Notes: generated from the letters alone by a model not told the origin. A DNA stretch of 64,000 nucleotides from Flavobacterium sp. (GCF_017744675.1 NZ_JAGIAV010000005.1:350329-414328); one strand, 5' to 3'; shown: positions 26,576 through 35,291, counted from the stretch's first letter. Made by a program: numbers and translations.

Positions 26576-28429
26576 TTAAAATTTTAAGGTTAAATACATA
26601 TTGAAATTGCGACCTGGCATTGGTCTGTTTTCTAAACTTTCGTAATCTTTATTAAAGAGGTTTAAAACTTGAAAACCTATTTTGAATGAATCTAAAAATT
26701 TAAGATCGTAATCGATTCCGATATTCGAAATCGTATAATCATTAATGATTTCGTTAGGATCGTTATCAGCTCTTGTATAAACAAATCCGTTATAAAGAAT
26801 TTGATAATAAGCGCTTATTTTATTTCTATAATATGAAATGGCTCCTGTAGCTTTGTTGAATGGAACAAAAAAGATCTGATTTTTAGTTTTTTCATCCTGC
26901 GAAACCGTATAAGCATAAGTAGCGTTTACAGCAAAAATGTTTTTGCCATAGCTTTTCTTCCAGCCCAACATGGTTTCAGTTCCGTAACTGTTTACTTTGT
27001 CTTGGTTTATCGGACTCCAAATACCGTTTACGCCTGGAACCCATTGCAGCATGTCGGTAATTTTCATATAATAAAAATTCTGCGTCCAAGTCAGATTTTT
27101 GAATGTAAAGACATTTCCAATCTCTCCTTGATAAGAGCTTTCAGGCTTTAGGTCTAGATTTCCGCCTGGATTCCAATACAAATCGTTGTAAGTTGGAATT
27201 CTAAAGTTTCTAGAAACATTCAGTTTTAAATTATACCAATCATTAAACTTATAAGAAGATCCTAAATTGAATAAAATGGGAGATTTGTAATTGTCAGTAA
27301 ATTCTTTTCTAATGCCCAATTCGTTTTTCCAATTAGTACCAAAATCTTGTCTAATCAATAAAGCGGCAGAACTGATCTCGCGAATGTGATTGCCAAAACT
27401 TGTTCCGTAACCGTTTGTCCTGCTATAATCTATAATTCCGTTTACATGTGTTGATTTGAATAAATGATAATCGACATCAAGCTTCGTAATTAAGTTTTCG
27501 GTCTTTCCGTAGGTATAATTTTTTAAAGCATTATTGGCAAAATATTGGTAGTTTTCGAAAATATAAGCCGTTTTAAAATTGGTTTTTAGTTTTCCGAAAG
27601 TTCCGTCATATTCCAAAAGATTCCGATTGAAACCATTTATGTATTTGCTTTTGGTTTCAGATTCTGTAATTAGCGAAGTATTGCGATCAGTGTTTGAAGT
27701 CTGACTGTAAAGTTTTAAAATATGATTTTTGTTGAATTTATAGCCAACATTGGCACTCAGCGTAATAATATCGTATTGCCCATTCTGATTCCATCGCTGT
27801 TCGCCTCTCCATGTATAACGATTTAAGTATTTATAATCGTTTGTTGAGCTGTTTTTCGAAAATCCGATTTGAGCACTCCATTTTTTGTTAGAAATAGCAG
27901 TTTTATAATTAATCCCAATTGTATTAAAACTGCCGTAATCTAGTCGTAAATTATTCTCAAAACGATTATAAAACAACAAATCGTTATTTAAATGCACCGT
28001 TCCTCCAACAGCACCGCTTCCATAAATTACACTTCCACCGCCGGCTTTTACGCTTATCGAATTATAATCGGAACCCGAAATAGTATTGAAGTCGGTGCTG
28101 CCGTTCATTTGAGAATTAATATTTATTCCGTTCCAGATAACAGCTGTCTGAGAAGAAGTTGTTCCTCTGAAAGAAACTGTAGAAAGCATTCCGCGTCCGT
28201 ATTCTTTAAAATACAAAGTCGAATTAAAGTTTAATAAATCGGTTAAGAGTGCCTCGTTTTTGTTGATTATAGAATCATTCAGTTTCAAAACAGACTGTGA
28301 AGCCGAGTAAGTCCTTAAATTTTTGTCTGAAACAAAAACTTCTTTAAGACTGGTAATAGAATCGCTTTGCGCCGAGATAACCTGGCACATCACAAATAAA
28401 CAAAAAGTAAAAAATCGTTTTAAAGTCAT
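26576..28429 (-). CDS. btuB: TonB-dependent vitamin B12 receptor
   Basis: 617 aa from the start at 28429 (MTLKRFFTFCLFVMCQVISAQ, a signal peptide). The plug domain follows with LLNFNSTLYFKEYGRGMLSTVSFRG and GSGAVGGTVHLNN, then a large beta-barrel ending in the characteristic aromatic strand NFNMYLTLKF. It belongs to the outer-membrane cobalamin receptors, as shown by the riboswitch directly upstream (28474-28612) and B12 genes around it. An in-frame extension upstream runs through the riboswitch and is not translated. No TonB box could be fixed with certainty. Confidence 0.9.
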   Translation of the reverse strand: MTLKRFFTFCLFVMCQVISAQSDSITSLKEVFVSDKNLRTYSASQSVLKLNDSIINKNEALLTDLLNFNSTLYFKEYGRGMLSTVSFRGTTSSQTAVIWNGININSQMNGSTDFNTISGSDYNSISVKAGGGSVIYGSGAVGGTVHLNNDLLFYNRFENNLRLDYGSFNTIGINYKTAISNKKWSAQIGFSKNSSTNDYKYLNRYTWRGEQRWNQNGQYDIITLSANVGYKFNKNHILKLYSQTSNTDRNTSLITESETKSKYINGFNRNLLEYDGTFGKLKTNFKTAYIFENYQYFANNALKNYTYGKTENLITKLDVDYHLFKSTHVNGIIDYSRTNGYGTSFGNHIREISSAALLIRQDFGTNWKNELGIRKEFTDNYKSPILFNLGSSYKFNDWYNLKLNVSRNFRIPTYNDLYWNPGGNLDLKPESSYQGEIGNVFTFKNLTWTQNFYYMKITDMLQWVPGVNGIWSPINQDKVNSYGTETMLGWKKSYGKNIFAVNATYAYTVSQDEKTKNQIFFVPFNKATGAISYYRNKISAYYQILYNGFVYTRADNDPNEIINDYTISNIGIDYDLKFLDSFKIGFQVLNLFNKDYESLENRPMPGRNFNMYLTLKF

Positions 28430-28473
28430 AATTTCTTCACTCTTTTTCCCGAGAGCTTGATAATTGTTATAAA

Positions 28474-28612
28474 GGCAGGTCTCCTGGCTCGCGTCTTGCT
28501 GTTTACCTTCCCATTCGCCGCGGCGAACAGTGGTTGTAGTTAACAGCAAGCATTCATTTTCTGAACTAAGCTTACAGTTGCGGGTACAGCTCAAGAATTT
28601 ACTTGATTCCCT
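28474..28612 (-). promoter_or_regulatory. Cobalamin riboswitch upstream of btuB
   Basis: Read on the minus strand, the element contains GAGCCAGGAGACCTGCC (the B12 box, 28474-28490) and the GCTGTACCCGCAACTGTAA segment (about 28573-28591). Complementary paired regions lie between them. Cobalamin binding is expected to lower btuB-btuG expression, probably by blocking translation or through a terminator, since the start codon lies about 45 nt downstream. This explains the ORF-like stretch that runs through it. Confidence 0.92.
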
Positions 28613-28729
28613 TTTAATGTATTTTTAAATAGTAAAAAACACAACCTTAATTTGCAGCAAAGATAAAGTTAAAAATATTGATTATTCAAATTTGTTTTAT
28701 GTTTCATAGAAAATTATAAACAATTTGCA

Positions 28730-29263
28730 CTAAAAATCGATTTTTATAACTTCTCCGAAATCAACTTTATTATTGAAAGCATCTTTTAACGGCAGTGAAC
28801 TCTGGTGGCATAAAATGCTCCTGATGATTCCCGCATGCGCAACAATTACGATTGGCTGATTTATTTTTGAAATAGTCTCAGATAAAAAATCTCCGACTCT
28901 GTCGTGCAGTTCGACAAAAGATTCTCCATTTGTAACTTTGATATTTACAAAATCTTCCATCCACGGATTGAGTTCTTCTGGCGGAATTTCATTCCAGGTT
29001 TTTAATTCCCAATCGCCAAAATTCATTTCTTTTAAACGTTCGTCTTCCTGATAAGAAATGGTTTTAATATTTTCTTGAATGTGTTTGGCTAAAATGACAC
29101 AGCGTTTTAAAGGACTCGAAAAAATAAAGGCTTCTGAAGGTAATTCTGAAACGATTCTTCCGAAAATTTCATCAAATGGTTCTGCAATGTCAACATCAGA
29201 TTGTCCGTAGCAGATTCCTTTTTCGCAGATGGTTTCGGTGTGACGGACTAGATAAATTTCCAT
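28730..29263 (-). CDS. cobC: Histidine phosphatase, probable alpha-ribazole-5'-phosphate phosphatase
   Basis: 177 aa starting at the ATG at 29263; a frame extension to 29323 overlaps cobS and is not needed. The catalytic RHTET (R-H near residues 7-8) begins the phosphoglycerate-mutase-like domain, followed by SSPLKRC and DERLKEMNFGDWE, and a second His in IVAHAG. CobC removes the 5' phosphate from the ribazole (or from the cobalamin phosphate) late in nucleotide-loop assembly. The 16-nt overlap with cobS supports coupling and this substrate rather than a generic phosphatase. Confidence 0.85.
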   Translation of the reverse strand: MEIYLVRHTETICEKGICYGQSDVDIAEPFDEIFGRIVSELPSEAFIFSSPLKRCVILAKHIQENIKTISYQEDERLKEMNFGDWELKTWNEIPPEELNPWMEDFVNIKVTNGESFVELHDRVGDFLSETISKINQPIVIVAHAGIIRSILCHQSSLPLKDAFNNKVDFGEVIKIDF

Positions 29264-30033
29264 AAAAATAATAGGCTTAAGTAAAATACCACTTCGCAAA
29301 CTTGTTGCGTAGCGCCAAGACAATCTCCAGTATAGCCATCAATCCATTTTTGAAAATAACGGGCTAGGAAATAGCGGGTAAGAAAAACAGGAATTACCGC
29401 AAGAAGAAATTTTAAATCAAAATAGGAAAAGACGATTAACGGAATTAAGCCAAAGAAGAAAGAACCAAAAACTTCTTTCCAAGTATATTGTTTTGCAATT
29501 GGCTTGCTTTTACTCGAAGCATCTTCACGAGAATACTCATGTGTAAAAATAATGCTGATTGCCGCCAAACGACTCAAAGAATGAGCAGAAATAAACAAGA
29601 GAAAAACTTGAAAAATGTTATCAGTGAAAAGTAAAATGTTTTCTGAAAGCAATTTAAATTTTAATAGAAATAGTAAAACCAATCCGATTGCTCCGTATGC
29701 GCCAATGGCGCTATCTTTCATAATCAGTAAGATTTTTTCTTTGGTCCAGCCTCCGCCAAAGCCGTCGCAGACATCTGCAAATCCGTCTTCATGAAAAGCG
29801 CCTGTTGTTAAAATAGAGGCAATGATTGCCAAGATTACAGCAATTTCTGTTGAAAGAAATTGGGCAAATAGAAAATAAGCTAAAAATGAAATACTTCCCA
29901 CAATCCATCCAATAAAAGGGAAATATCTTGTGGCTTTATTTAAATAATCGGGATGATGCGTAATGTTTTTTGGACATGGAATCCTAGTGTAAAACATTAG
30001 ACAGGTAAAGAAAATGTGGAGTTCTTTTTTCAT
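29248..30033 (-). CDS. cobS: Adenosylcobinamide-GDP ribazoletransferase
   Basis: A 261-aa integral membrane enzyme that joins adenosylcobinamide-GDP to alpha-ribazole(-phosphate), the last assembly step of cobalamin. Several hydrophobic segments are present, and the metal/substrate motif HEDGFADVCDGFGGGWTKEKILLIMKDSAIGAYGA lies at about residues 80-115. Start MKKELHIFFTCLMFYTRIPCPK is typical of CobS. Its 3' end overlaps cobC by 16 nt; about 130 nt separate it from the upstream bluB-cobT gene. Confidence 0.93.
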   Translation of the reverse strand: MKKELHIFFTCLMFYTRIPCPKNITHHPDYLNKATRYFPFIGWIVGSISFLAYFLFAQFLSTEIAVILAIIASILTTGAFHEDGFADVCDGFGGGWTKEKILLIMKDSAIGAYGAIGLVLLFLLKFKLLSENILLFTDNIFQVFLLFISAHSLSRLAAISIIFTHEYSREDASSKSKPIAKQYTWKEVFGSFFFGLIPLIVFSYFDLKFLLAVIPVFLTRYFLARYFQKWIDGYTGDCLGATQQVCEVVFYLSLLFLWKFI

Positions 30034-30167
30034 TTTATATAATTGGTTTTCCGTCGAAATGACAAAAGTGAGAATAAATAATACGGTAACATAATTATTT
30101 TAAAGTATCAGTATATAATTCCAGATTTATCGTAAAGTTTACTGTGACTGAAAACTGCGCCTGAGCA

Positions 30168-31847
30168 CTATTTCCTACTCACTCCAGCGCTTTCAAAACT
30201 AGCCATTTCATTCAAAAAAGCTTCGGCCGATTTTAAAATCGGAAAAGCAACAGCACAGCCAGTACCTTCTCCCAAACGCAAATCTAAATTTAAAATAGGT
30301 TTTGCTCCCAGATATTTCAGCAATTCTGAATGTGCTTTTTCGGCAGAGCAATGACAAAAAACAGCATTTTGTTTGATGTTCGGATTTATTTTAAAAGCAA
30401 TTAAATATGCAACTGTACAAATAAAACCGTCAACTAGAATCAGCATTTTATTTTCAAAAGCTTCAAGCATTGCTCCAGACATTTGAAGGATTTCAAAACC
30501 TCCAAAATAAGAAAGTTGTGATATTAATTCGGTTGTGCCAGAATAACTATCAATTGCTTTTTTAAGCAAGTTTTGTTTTAGAAGCAGTTTTTCGTTTTCG
30601 ACTCCAGTTCCTTTTCCGACGCATTCTTCGATAGGAAAACCTGTTAGAATACTCATTAAAACAGAAGCCGTTGAAGTATTTCCGATTCCCATTTCGCCAA
30701 AACCAATGCAATTGGAACCTGATTTTGCAATATTTTCGACAATCGATTTTCCTTTATTCAAACACAATTGGACTTCAGATTTGCTCATGGCAGGAACGTG
30801 AAGAAAAGATTGCGTTCCTTTGGCAATTTTAGCATCGATTAAATTAGCATTTGTAGGGAAATCGTAATTGACGCCAGAATCGACAATAGACAATTCAATG
30901 TTATTTTGTTTGCAGAAAACATTTATAGCAGCACCTCCTTCGAGAAAATTATTGACCATTTGTCGCGTAACATCTTGCGGATAATCGCTTACGCCATGAT
31001 TGGCAATTCCGTGATCGGCAGCAAACACTACAATATTAGGTTTTAGAATTTTTGGATTTAAAGTTTCAAAAACCGTTGCCATCTGAAAAGCTAAAGATTC
31101 TAAAGTTCCCAAAGAACCAACAGGTTTTGTTTTTGAATCTATTTTTTCTTGCAGAAGAGAATGGAAATCAGATTTGTTTTCTGTTTTATTTTCCGATTTC
31201 AAATCAAAATCTGGAAGATTTACTTGATGTATTTCTTTAATTTCAGTGCAGATAGGAGCTTCCGATTTTTGTTTCCAATGCAATTGCTGCAGCATGGGCT
31301 GATTGTTGTAATTGGTTGCCGGTTTTCCGATGCAGAAATATCCTAGCGGCTCAATGTTTTCTGGTAAATCAAGGATTTTTTTAAACTGATAATAATTTAA
31401 AATTGAAACCCAGCCCATTCCGTAGCCTTGTTCTGTGAGTGAAAGCCAAATGTTTTGCGCCGAACAAACCGAACTGAATTTTACCGCCTCATTACTGCCA
31501 ATTGTTCCAATTGTAAACTGATTCAGAACCGAACGATCGTAAGCAATTATAAGCCCGATTGGAGCTTCTTCGATTGCTTCGAGTTTTAAAGATCTATAGA
31601 GTTCTTTCTGTTCAGGGTTGTCGGTAAGTTCTTCTGCTTTTTTATTATAATCTAAAAAAAGGTTTTTAATAGACTTTTTTACTTCATTCGATTTAATTAA
31701 GTAATAACGTGTTGCATCAGTTAGCCCAACAGACGGCGCCCAATGTCCGGCCTGTAATGCTTTTTCTAGCACTTCATCAGGAACTTCATCGCATGTAAAA
31801 TGTCGGGTATCTCGGCGGGATTTTAATATATCGTCTAAATGGCTCAT
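30168..31847 (-). CDS. BluB-CobT fusion: dimethylbenzimidazole synthase plus phosphoribosyltransferase
   Basis: 559 aa starting at the ATG at 31847; the upstream in-frame TTG at 31862 lies in an AAATTCC repeat. Residues 1-205 are BluB (SRRDTRHFTCDEVPDE, GHWAPSVGLTDATRYYL, the flavin-binding nitroreductase fold), which breaks down FMNH2 with oxygen to make 5,6-dimethylbenzimidazole. Residues about 226-559 are CobT (DSKTKPVGSLGTLE, AADHGIANHGVSDYPQDVTRQM, MGIGNTSTAS, and the catalytic Glu in RLGEGTG). CobT attaches ribose phosphate to that base. A linker rich in Lys, Asn and Glu joins them. Lower-ligand synthesis and activation thus sit in one chain. Confidence 0.9.
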   Translation of the reverse strand: MSHLDDILKSRRDTRHFTCDEVPDEVLEKALQAGHWAPSVGLTDATRYYLIKSNEVKKSIKNLFLDYNKKAEELTDNPEQKELYRSLKLEAIEEAPIGLIIAYDRSVLNQFTIGTIGSNEAVKFSSVCSAQNIWLSLTEQGYGMGWVSILNYYQFKKILDLPENIEPLGYFCIGKPATNYNNQPMLQQLHWKQKSEAPICTEIKEIHQVNLPDFDLKSENKTENKSDFHSLLQEKIDSKTKPVGSLGTLESLAFQMATVFETLNPKILKPNIVVFAADHGIANHGVSDYPQDVTRQMVNNFLEGGAAINVFCKQNNIELSIVDSGVNYDFPTNANLIDAKIAKGTQSFLHVPAMSKSEVQLCLNKGKSIVENIAKSGSNCIGFGEMGIGNTSTASVLMSILTGFPIEECVGKGTGVENEKLLLKQNLLKKAIDSYSGTTELISQLSYFGGFEILQMSGAMLEAFENKMLILVDGFICTVAYLIAFKINPNIKQNAVFCHCSAEKAHSELLKYLGAKPILNLDLRLGEGTGCAVAFPILKSAEAFLNEMASFESAGVSRK

Positions 31848-31854
31848 TTTTTTA

Positions 31855-31993
31855 AATTCCAAATTTTTTAAATTCCAAATTCCAAATCTGAAAATGGAAA
31901 TTCTAGTAAAGATAAAGCTTAGCTTTGGAATTTGGAATTTAAAATTTGGGATTTCTTTTCAATTTATTGGAATTTGGAATTTCTGTATTGGAA
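31855..31993. repeat. AAATTCC-type direct and inverted repeats
   Basis: Multiple copies of AAATTCCAAATT and its complement AATTTGGAATTT fill most of the gap between the bluB-cobT start and the cobU stop. Related copies lie at about 16455-16475, 53768-53800 and 62181-62280. Confidence 0.65.
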
Positions 31994-31994
31994 T

Positions 31995-32504
31995 TTAACC
32001 TTTGATTTTAACTGGAATTCCAGAAACCATTAACACAACTTGATCGGCATTTGCAGCAAGAAATTGATTCATCCAGCCTTGAAGCTCAACAAATTTTCGC
32101 CCGATATGAGTTTCTGCATGAACACCCATTCCGATTTCATTTGTTACGATAATGATGTTGGCATTTTTGTGTTCGGCAATAGCAAGAAATTCTTTTTTAG
32201 CTTCTTCCAAACTTATTTCCACATCGTTTTTATTGTCAACAAAGAAATTAGTCAGCCAAAGTGTTACACAGTCAATTAAGGCCGTTTTGCCAGAGAAATC
32301 AATTTCGCTTAAATACTTCTCTTTTTCGATATTGGTCCAATACTCGTCTCTTTCTTTCTGATGGCGGTCAATTCGGTTTTGAAAATCCGCATCCCATTTT
32401 CGTGCTGTTGCTACATATAAAGGAGAATTAGAAAGTTCTAAAGCTAATTTCTGAGCATAACCGCTTTTGCCAGAACGTTCGCCGCCCGTTACCAAGTAAA
32501 TCAT
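31995..32504 (-). CDS. cobU: Adenosylcobinamide kinase / adenosylcobinamide-phosphate guanylyltransferase
   Basis: 169 aa starting MIYLVTGGERSGKSGYAQ, with the P-loop GGERSGKS at once. It also has ATARKWDADFQNRIDRHQKERD (residues about 37-58), which carries the His used for guanylation, plus IDCVTLWLTNFF and the C-terminal NEIGMGVHAETHIGRKFVELQGWMNQFLAANADQVVLMVSGIP. The enzyme phosphorylates cobinamide and adds GMP, giving the CobS substrate. A frame extension to 32549 lies in repeat DNA and is excluded. Same strand as bluB-cobT and cobS. Confidence 0.93.
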   Translation of the reverse strand: MIYLVTGGERSGKSGYAQKLALELSNSPLYVATARKWDADFQNRIDRHQKERDEYWTNIEKEKYLSEIDFSGKTALIDCVTLWLTNFFVDNKNDVEISLEEAKKEFLAIAEHKNANIIIVTNEIGMGVHAETHIGRKFVELQGWMNQFLAANADQVVLMVSGIPVKIKG

Positions 32505-32524
32505 TTTATTAATTATAAGTTTTG

Positions 32525-32590
32525 AATTATGAATTATGAGTTCGAGCAAGTTATAAATTAATTATGAAGATCAACTCATAATTCATAATT
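32525..32590. repeat. Perfect 18-bp inverted repeat of ATAATTCAT type
   Basis: AATTATGAATTATGAGTT (32525-32542) and its exact complement (32573-32590), 30 nt apart, between cobU and the Cys-rich gene. It may form a hairpin in the transcript. Confidence 0.75.
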
Positions 32591-32605
32591 TATAACTCAC
32601 GACTA

Positions 32606-32968
32606 CTAATAAGGGCAATGTCGGCAGTTGTTTCCGCAACAAGTTCCTCTTTTTAGATGGAACCAAGCTTTAAAAACATAATTGCCATTTTCGATATAAT
32701 AATCGATTCCTTCAATTAAATTATCATTTTTAGGCAGATGCATAGCTTTATTATTAAGAGCCTTTTTAGGAGTTATGGTTTCGATATAAGCATCAATTTT
32801 ATCTTCGCAGGCTTCCTTAAAGCACGCAGGACAAAGGCAATCGCCTCCTTCTGAAAGATTGAAAATAGGTGGGTAATCATTACACCAGCACTTATTTTCG
32901 GGTGAAGTGTCGCCGCAAGAAAAAGCGGTTTCGCAACTGGAGCAGATTTTTGTTTTTGGTACATTCAT
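32606..32968 (-). CDS. Cys-rich CWC domain fused to DUF5522
   Basis: 120 aa starting MNVPKTKICSSCETAFSCG. The N-terminal half has CxxC..FxC, then NKCWCNDYPP, LCPACFKEAC, matching the cysteine-rich CWC family (many Cys likely binding zinc or an iron-sulfur centre). The C-terminal half, IDYYIENGNYVFKAWFHLKRGTCCGNNCRHCPY, is a complete DUF5522. A frame extension to 33175 overlaps the divergent btuF-like start and is excluded. Neither domain has an assigned function; the position at the head of the B12 operon is notable. Confidence 0.85.
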   Translation of the reverse strand: MNVPKTKICSSCETAFSCGDTSPENKCWCNDYPPIFNLSEGGDCLCPACFKEACEDKIDAYIETITPKKALNNKAMHLPKNDNLIEGIDYYIENGNYVFKAWFHLKRGTCCGNNCRHCPY

Positions 32969-33003
32969 CAAATAAAATGCTATTTGTTTAAATTTGTACG
33001 AAT

Positions 33004-33040
33004 AAAGGTAAACAAAAAAAATAGAAATTGATTTACCTTT
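33004..33040. promoter_or_regulatory. Divergent promoter region with a 9-bp inverted repeat
   Basis: AAAGGTAAA (33004-33012) and TTTACCTTT (33032-33040) are exact complements. TACCTTTG at 33034-33041 is a -7 element for the btuF-like gene, and the minus strand reads TACCTTTA at 33004-33011 as a -7 for the Cys-rich gene. The inverted repeat could therefore be an operator or just two paired -7 boxes. Confidence 0.55.
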
Positions 33041-33062
33041 GTGGCTACACAAAACATAAAAT

Positions 33063-34205
33063 ATGAAATATTTTTTCCATAAATTACCCGTCGTTTTTGT
33101 ACTCCTTATTCTAATTGGATGTAAAAAAAATGAAACGCAAGACACTGTAAAATCTACCCCTGCCAAAGAAAACATCGAATTTGCATCTGGACTTTCAATC
33201 GTAAAATATGAAGGCTATTCTATTGTAAATGTGACCAATCCATGGCCAAATGCTAAAGGAAATTTTACTTACATTTTAAAAGAAAAAGACGCACAAATTC
33301 CGGATAGTTTAAAACAATATATGGCTATAAAAGTTCCTCTAGAAACTGTTGTGGTAACTTCAACAACCAATATTCCTTTTTTGGAAATGCTGGAAGTGGA
33401 GAATAAATTGGTAGGATTTCCGCATACCGATTACATTTCTTCGGAAAAAACAAGAGCATTAATCGACAAAGGTTCGGTAAAAAACGTTGGGCAAAATGAA
33501 AAATTGAACATCGAACAATTAATAGAATTGTCGCCAGATTTGATTGTCACGTTTGGTGTCGATAATAATAATCCGATGCTGGATAATCTGAAAAAAAGCG
33601 GTTTGAATGTTTTGATTCAAGGCGATTGGATGGAACAGTCTCCGCTAGGAAAAGCAGAATGGATTAAACTTTATGGCGCTTTGTTTGGAAAAGAAGACAA
33701 AGCAAAAGAATTGTTTGATAAAATTGTAGAAAGCTACAATCAGGCAAAGAAACTCGTTAACGATAAACCTGCAACCTCAAAAGTTTTATACGGTTCTATG
33801 TATGAAGATGTTTGGTATGTTGCTAAAGGAAACAGTTGGGTAGCGCAGTTTATGAAAGATGCCAAGTCCAATTATTTATGGGCTGATTTAAAAGGAACTG
33901 GAAGTGAAGGTTTGTCTTTTGAAAAAGTTTTAGACAAAGCAAAAGATGCTAATATATGGATCGCTTCGGGATCTTTTAAAAGTTTGGGCGAATTGCAAAA
34001 AGCAAATCCTCATTATGCCGAATTTGATGCTTTTAAAAATAAAACGATTTACAATTTTGAAGGTAAAGTAGGAGCGACAGGCGGAACGGTTTACTACGAA
34101 TTAGCACCAAGCCGTCCAGATTTGGTTTTGAAAGATTATATCAAAATTTTTCATCCCGATTTATTGACGAGCTATGAATTTACTTTTGCTTCTAAACTGA
34201 ACTAA
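33063..34205 (+). CDS. ABC transporter substrate-binding lipoprotein (BtuF-like)
   Basis: 380 aa, with the lipobox LIGC at about residue 20. The fold is that of the metal-siderophore/B12 class III binding proteins: YEGYSIVNVTNPWPNAKGNF at the start of lobe one, SPDLIVTFGVD in the hinge region, and a helical lobe with ADLKGTGSEGLSFEKVLDKAKDANIWIASG. Followed by permease and ATPase genes, and surrounded by cobalamin genes, so cobalamin (or cobinamide) is the most likely ligand; a siderophore is the alternative. It lacks an acidic export tract, consistent with a periplasm-facing lipoprotein. Confidence 0.82.
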   Translation: MKYFFHKLPVVFVLLILIGCKKNETQDTVKSTPAKENIEFASGLSIVKYEGYSIVNVTNPWPNAKGNFTYILKEKDAQIPDSLKQYMAIKVPLETVVVTSTTNIPFLEMLEVENKLVGFPHTDYISSEKTRALIDKGSVKNVGQNEKLNIEQLIELSPDLIVTFGVDNNNPMLDNLKKSGLNVLIQGDWMEQSPLGKAEWIKLYGALFGKEDKAKELFDKIVESYNQAKKLVNDKPATSKVLYGSMYEDVWYVAKGNSWVAQFMKDAKSNYLWADLKGTGSEGLSFEKVLDKAKDANIWIASGSFKSLGELQKANPHYAEFDAFKNKTIYNFEGKVGATGGTVYYELAPSRPDLVLKDYIKIFHPDLLTSYEFTFASKLN

Positions 34206-34207
34206 TT

Positions 34208-35236
34208 TTGGTAAACAAAACACGAAATACCATTTTATTTGCCGTTCTGGGTTTAGGTCTTTTATTAATGTTTTTTGCCAGCATTAGTCTAGGCTCGGTT
34301 ACAATTCCGCTAAAAGATGTTGTAGCCAGCTTAACAGGAGGACAGGCAGCAAAATCGACTTGGGAATATATTATCATTAATTACCGTTTGCCAAAAGCGA
34401 TTACAGCAGTTTTAGTTGGAACCGGACTTTCAATTAGTGGACTCTTGATGCAGACTTTGTTTCGAAATCCGCTTGCGGGCCCTGATGTTTTAGGATTAAG
34501 TTCTGGAGCAAGTCTTGGTGTTGCTTTTGTGATTTTGGGAGCAGGATTTTTACCGTCGTTTTTAAGCGCAATAGTTCTGTCATCTTACGGAATGGTTTTA
34601 GCATCAACGTTAGGGAGCACATTAGTTTTGTTCCTAATATTATGGGTTTCGCAGAAATTACGGGATACAATGGCCATTTTGATTATTGGTTTAATGTTTG
34701 GAAGTTTTACAACATCGATTGTTAGTGTTTTAAGTTATTTTAGTACAGCAGAACAACTTCAAAAATTTACTTTTTGGTCAATGGGAAACCTCGGAAATCT
34801 TTCGTGGACAGGCATTGCAATTTTGGCAACTTGCGTTGGAATCGGATTGCTTTTAAGTGTAAAAAGTATTAAATCGCTGAATGCCTTGCTTCTTGGCGAA
34901 AACTACGCTAAAAGTATGGGATTAAATTTTAAGCAAGCCAGATTAATAATCATATTTGCTACCAGTATATTATCTGGAGCGATTACAGCTTTCGCTGGAC
35001 CAATTGCTTTTATTGGTATAGCAGTACCACACATCGCAAAACTGACTTTTCAGACTAGCAACCACACTATTTTATTTTGGAGCACTCTCTTTTTCGGATC
35101 CATAATAATGTTGTTTTGCGATATCGTTTCCCAAATGCCAGGCTTTGACGTAACGCTTCCTATAAATGCAGTTACCTCTATAATTGGCGCACCGGTTGTG
35201 ATTTGGCTTTTAGTTAGAAAAAGAAATTTTCAATAA
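34208..35236 (+). CDS. FecCD/BtuC-type ABC permease
   Basis: 342 aa with about ten membrane helices. Characteristic segments are IINYRLPKAITAVLVGTGLSISGLLMQTLFRNPLAGPDVLG, the SGASLGVAF loop, and GPIAFIGIAVPHIAK near the C-terminus, where FecCD proteins contact the ATPase. The best start is a TTG at 34208, 2 nt after the btuF-like stop; the next Met (residue 21) would remove half of helix 1. Translationally coupled to the binding protein. Probable cobalamin importer permease. Confidence 0.87.
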   Translation: MVNKTRNTILFAVLGLGLLLMFFASISLGSVTIPLKDVVASLTGGQAAKSTWEYIIINYRLPKAITAVLVGTGLSISGLLMQTLFRNPLAGPDVLGLSSGASLGVAFVILGAGFLPSFLSAIVLSSYGMVLASTLGSTLVLFLILWVSQKLRDTMAILIIGLMFGSFTTSIVSVLSYFSTAEQLQKFTFWSMGNLGNLSWTGIAILATCVGIGLLLSVKSIKSLNALLLGENYAKSMGLNFKQARLIIIFATSILSGAITAFAGPIAFIGIAVPHIAKLTFQTSNHTILFWSTLFFGSIIMLFCDIVSQMPGFDVTLPINAVTSIIGAPVVIWLLVRKRNFQ

Positions 35237-35291
35237 ATTATTTTGCAACAGATTAATAGATTAAAAAGATTTTTCCTTAATCTAAAAAAAA

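Noticed and set aside
28430..28594. N-terminal extension of btuB
   Set aside because: It reads through the cobalamin riboswitch. The signal peptide starts at 28429.
32969..33175. N-terminal extension of the CWC-DUF5522 gene
   Set aside because: It overlaps the start and promoter of the divergent btuF-like gene, and adds a leader with no domain match.
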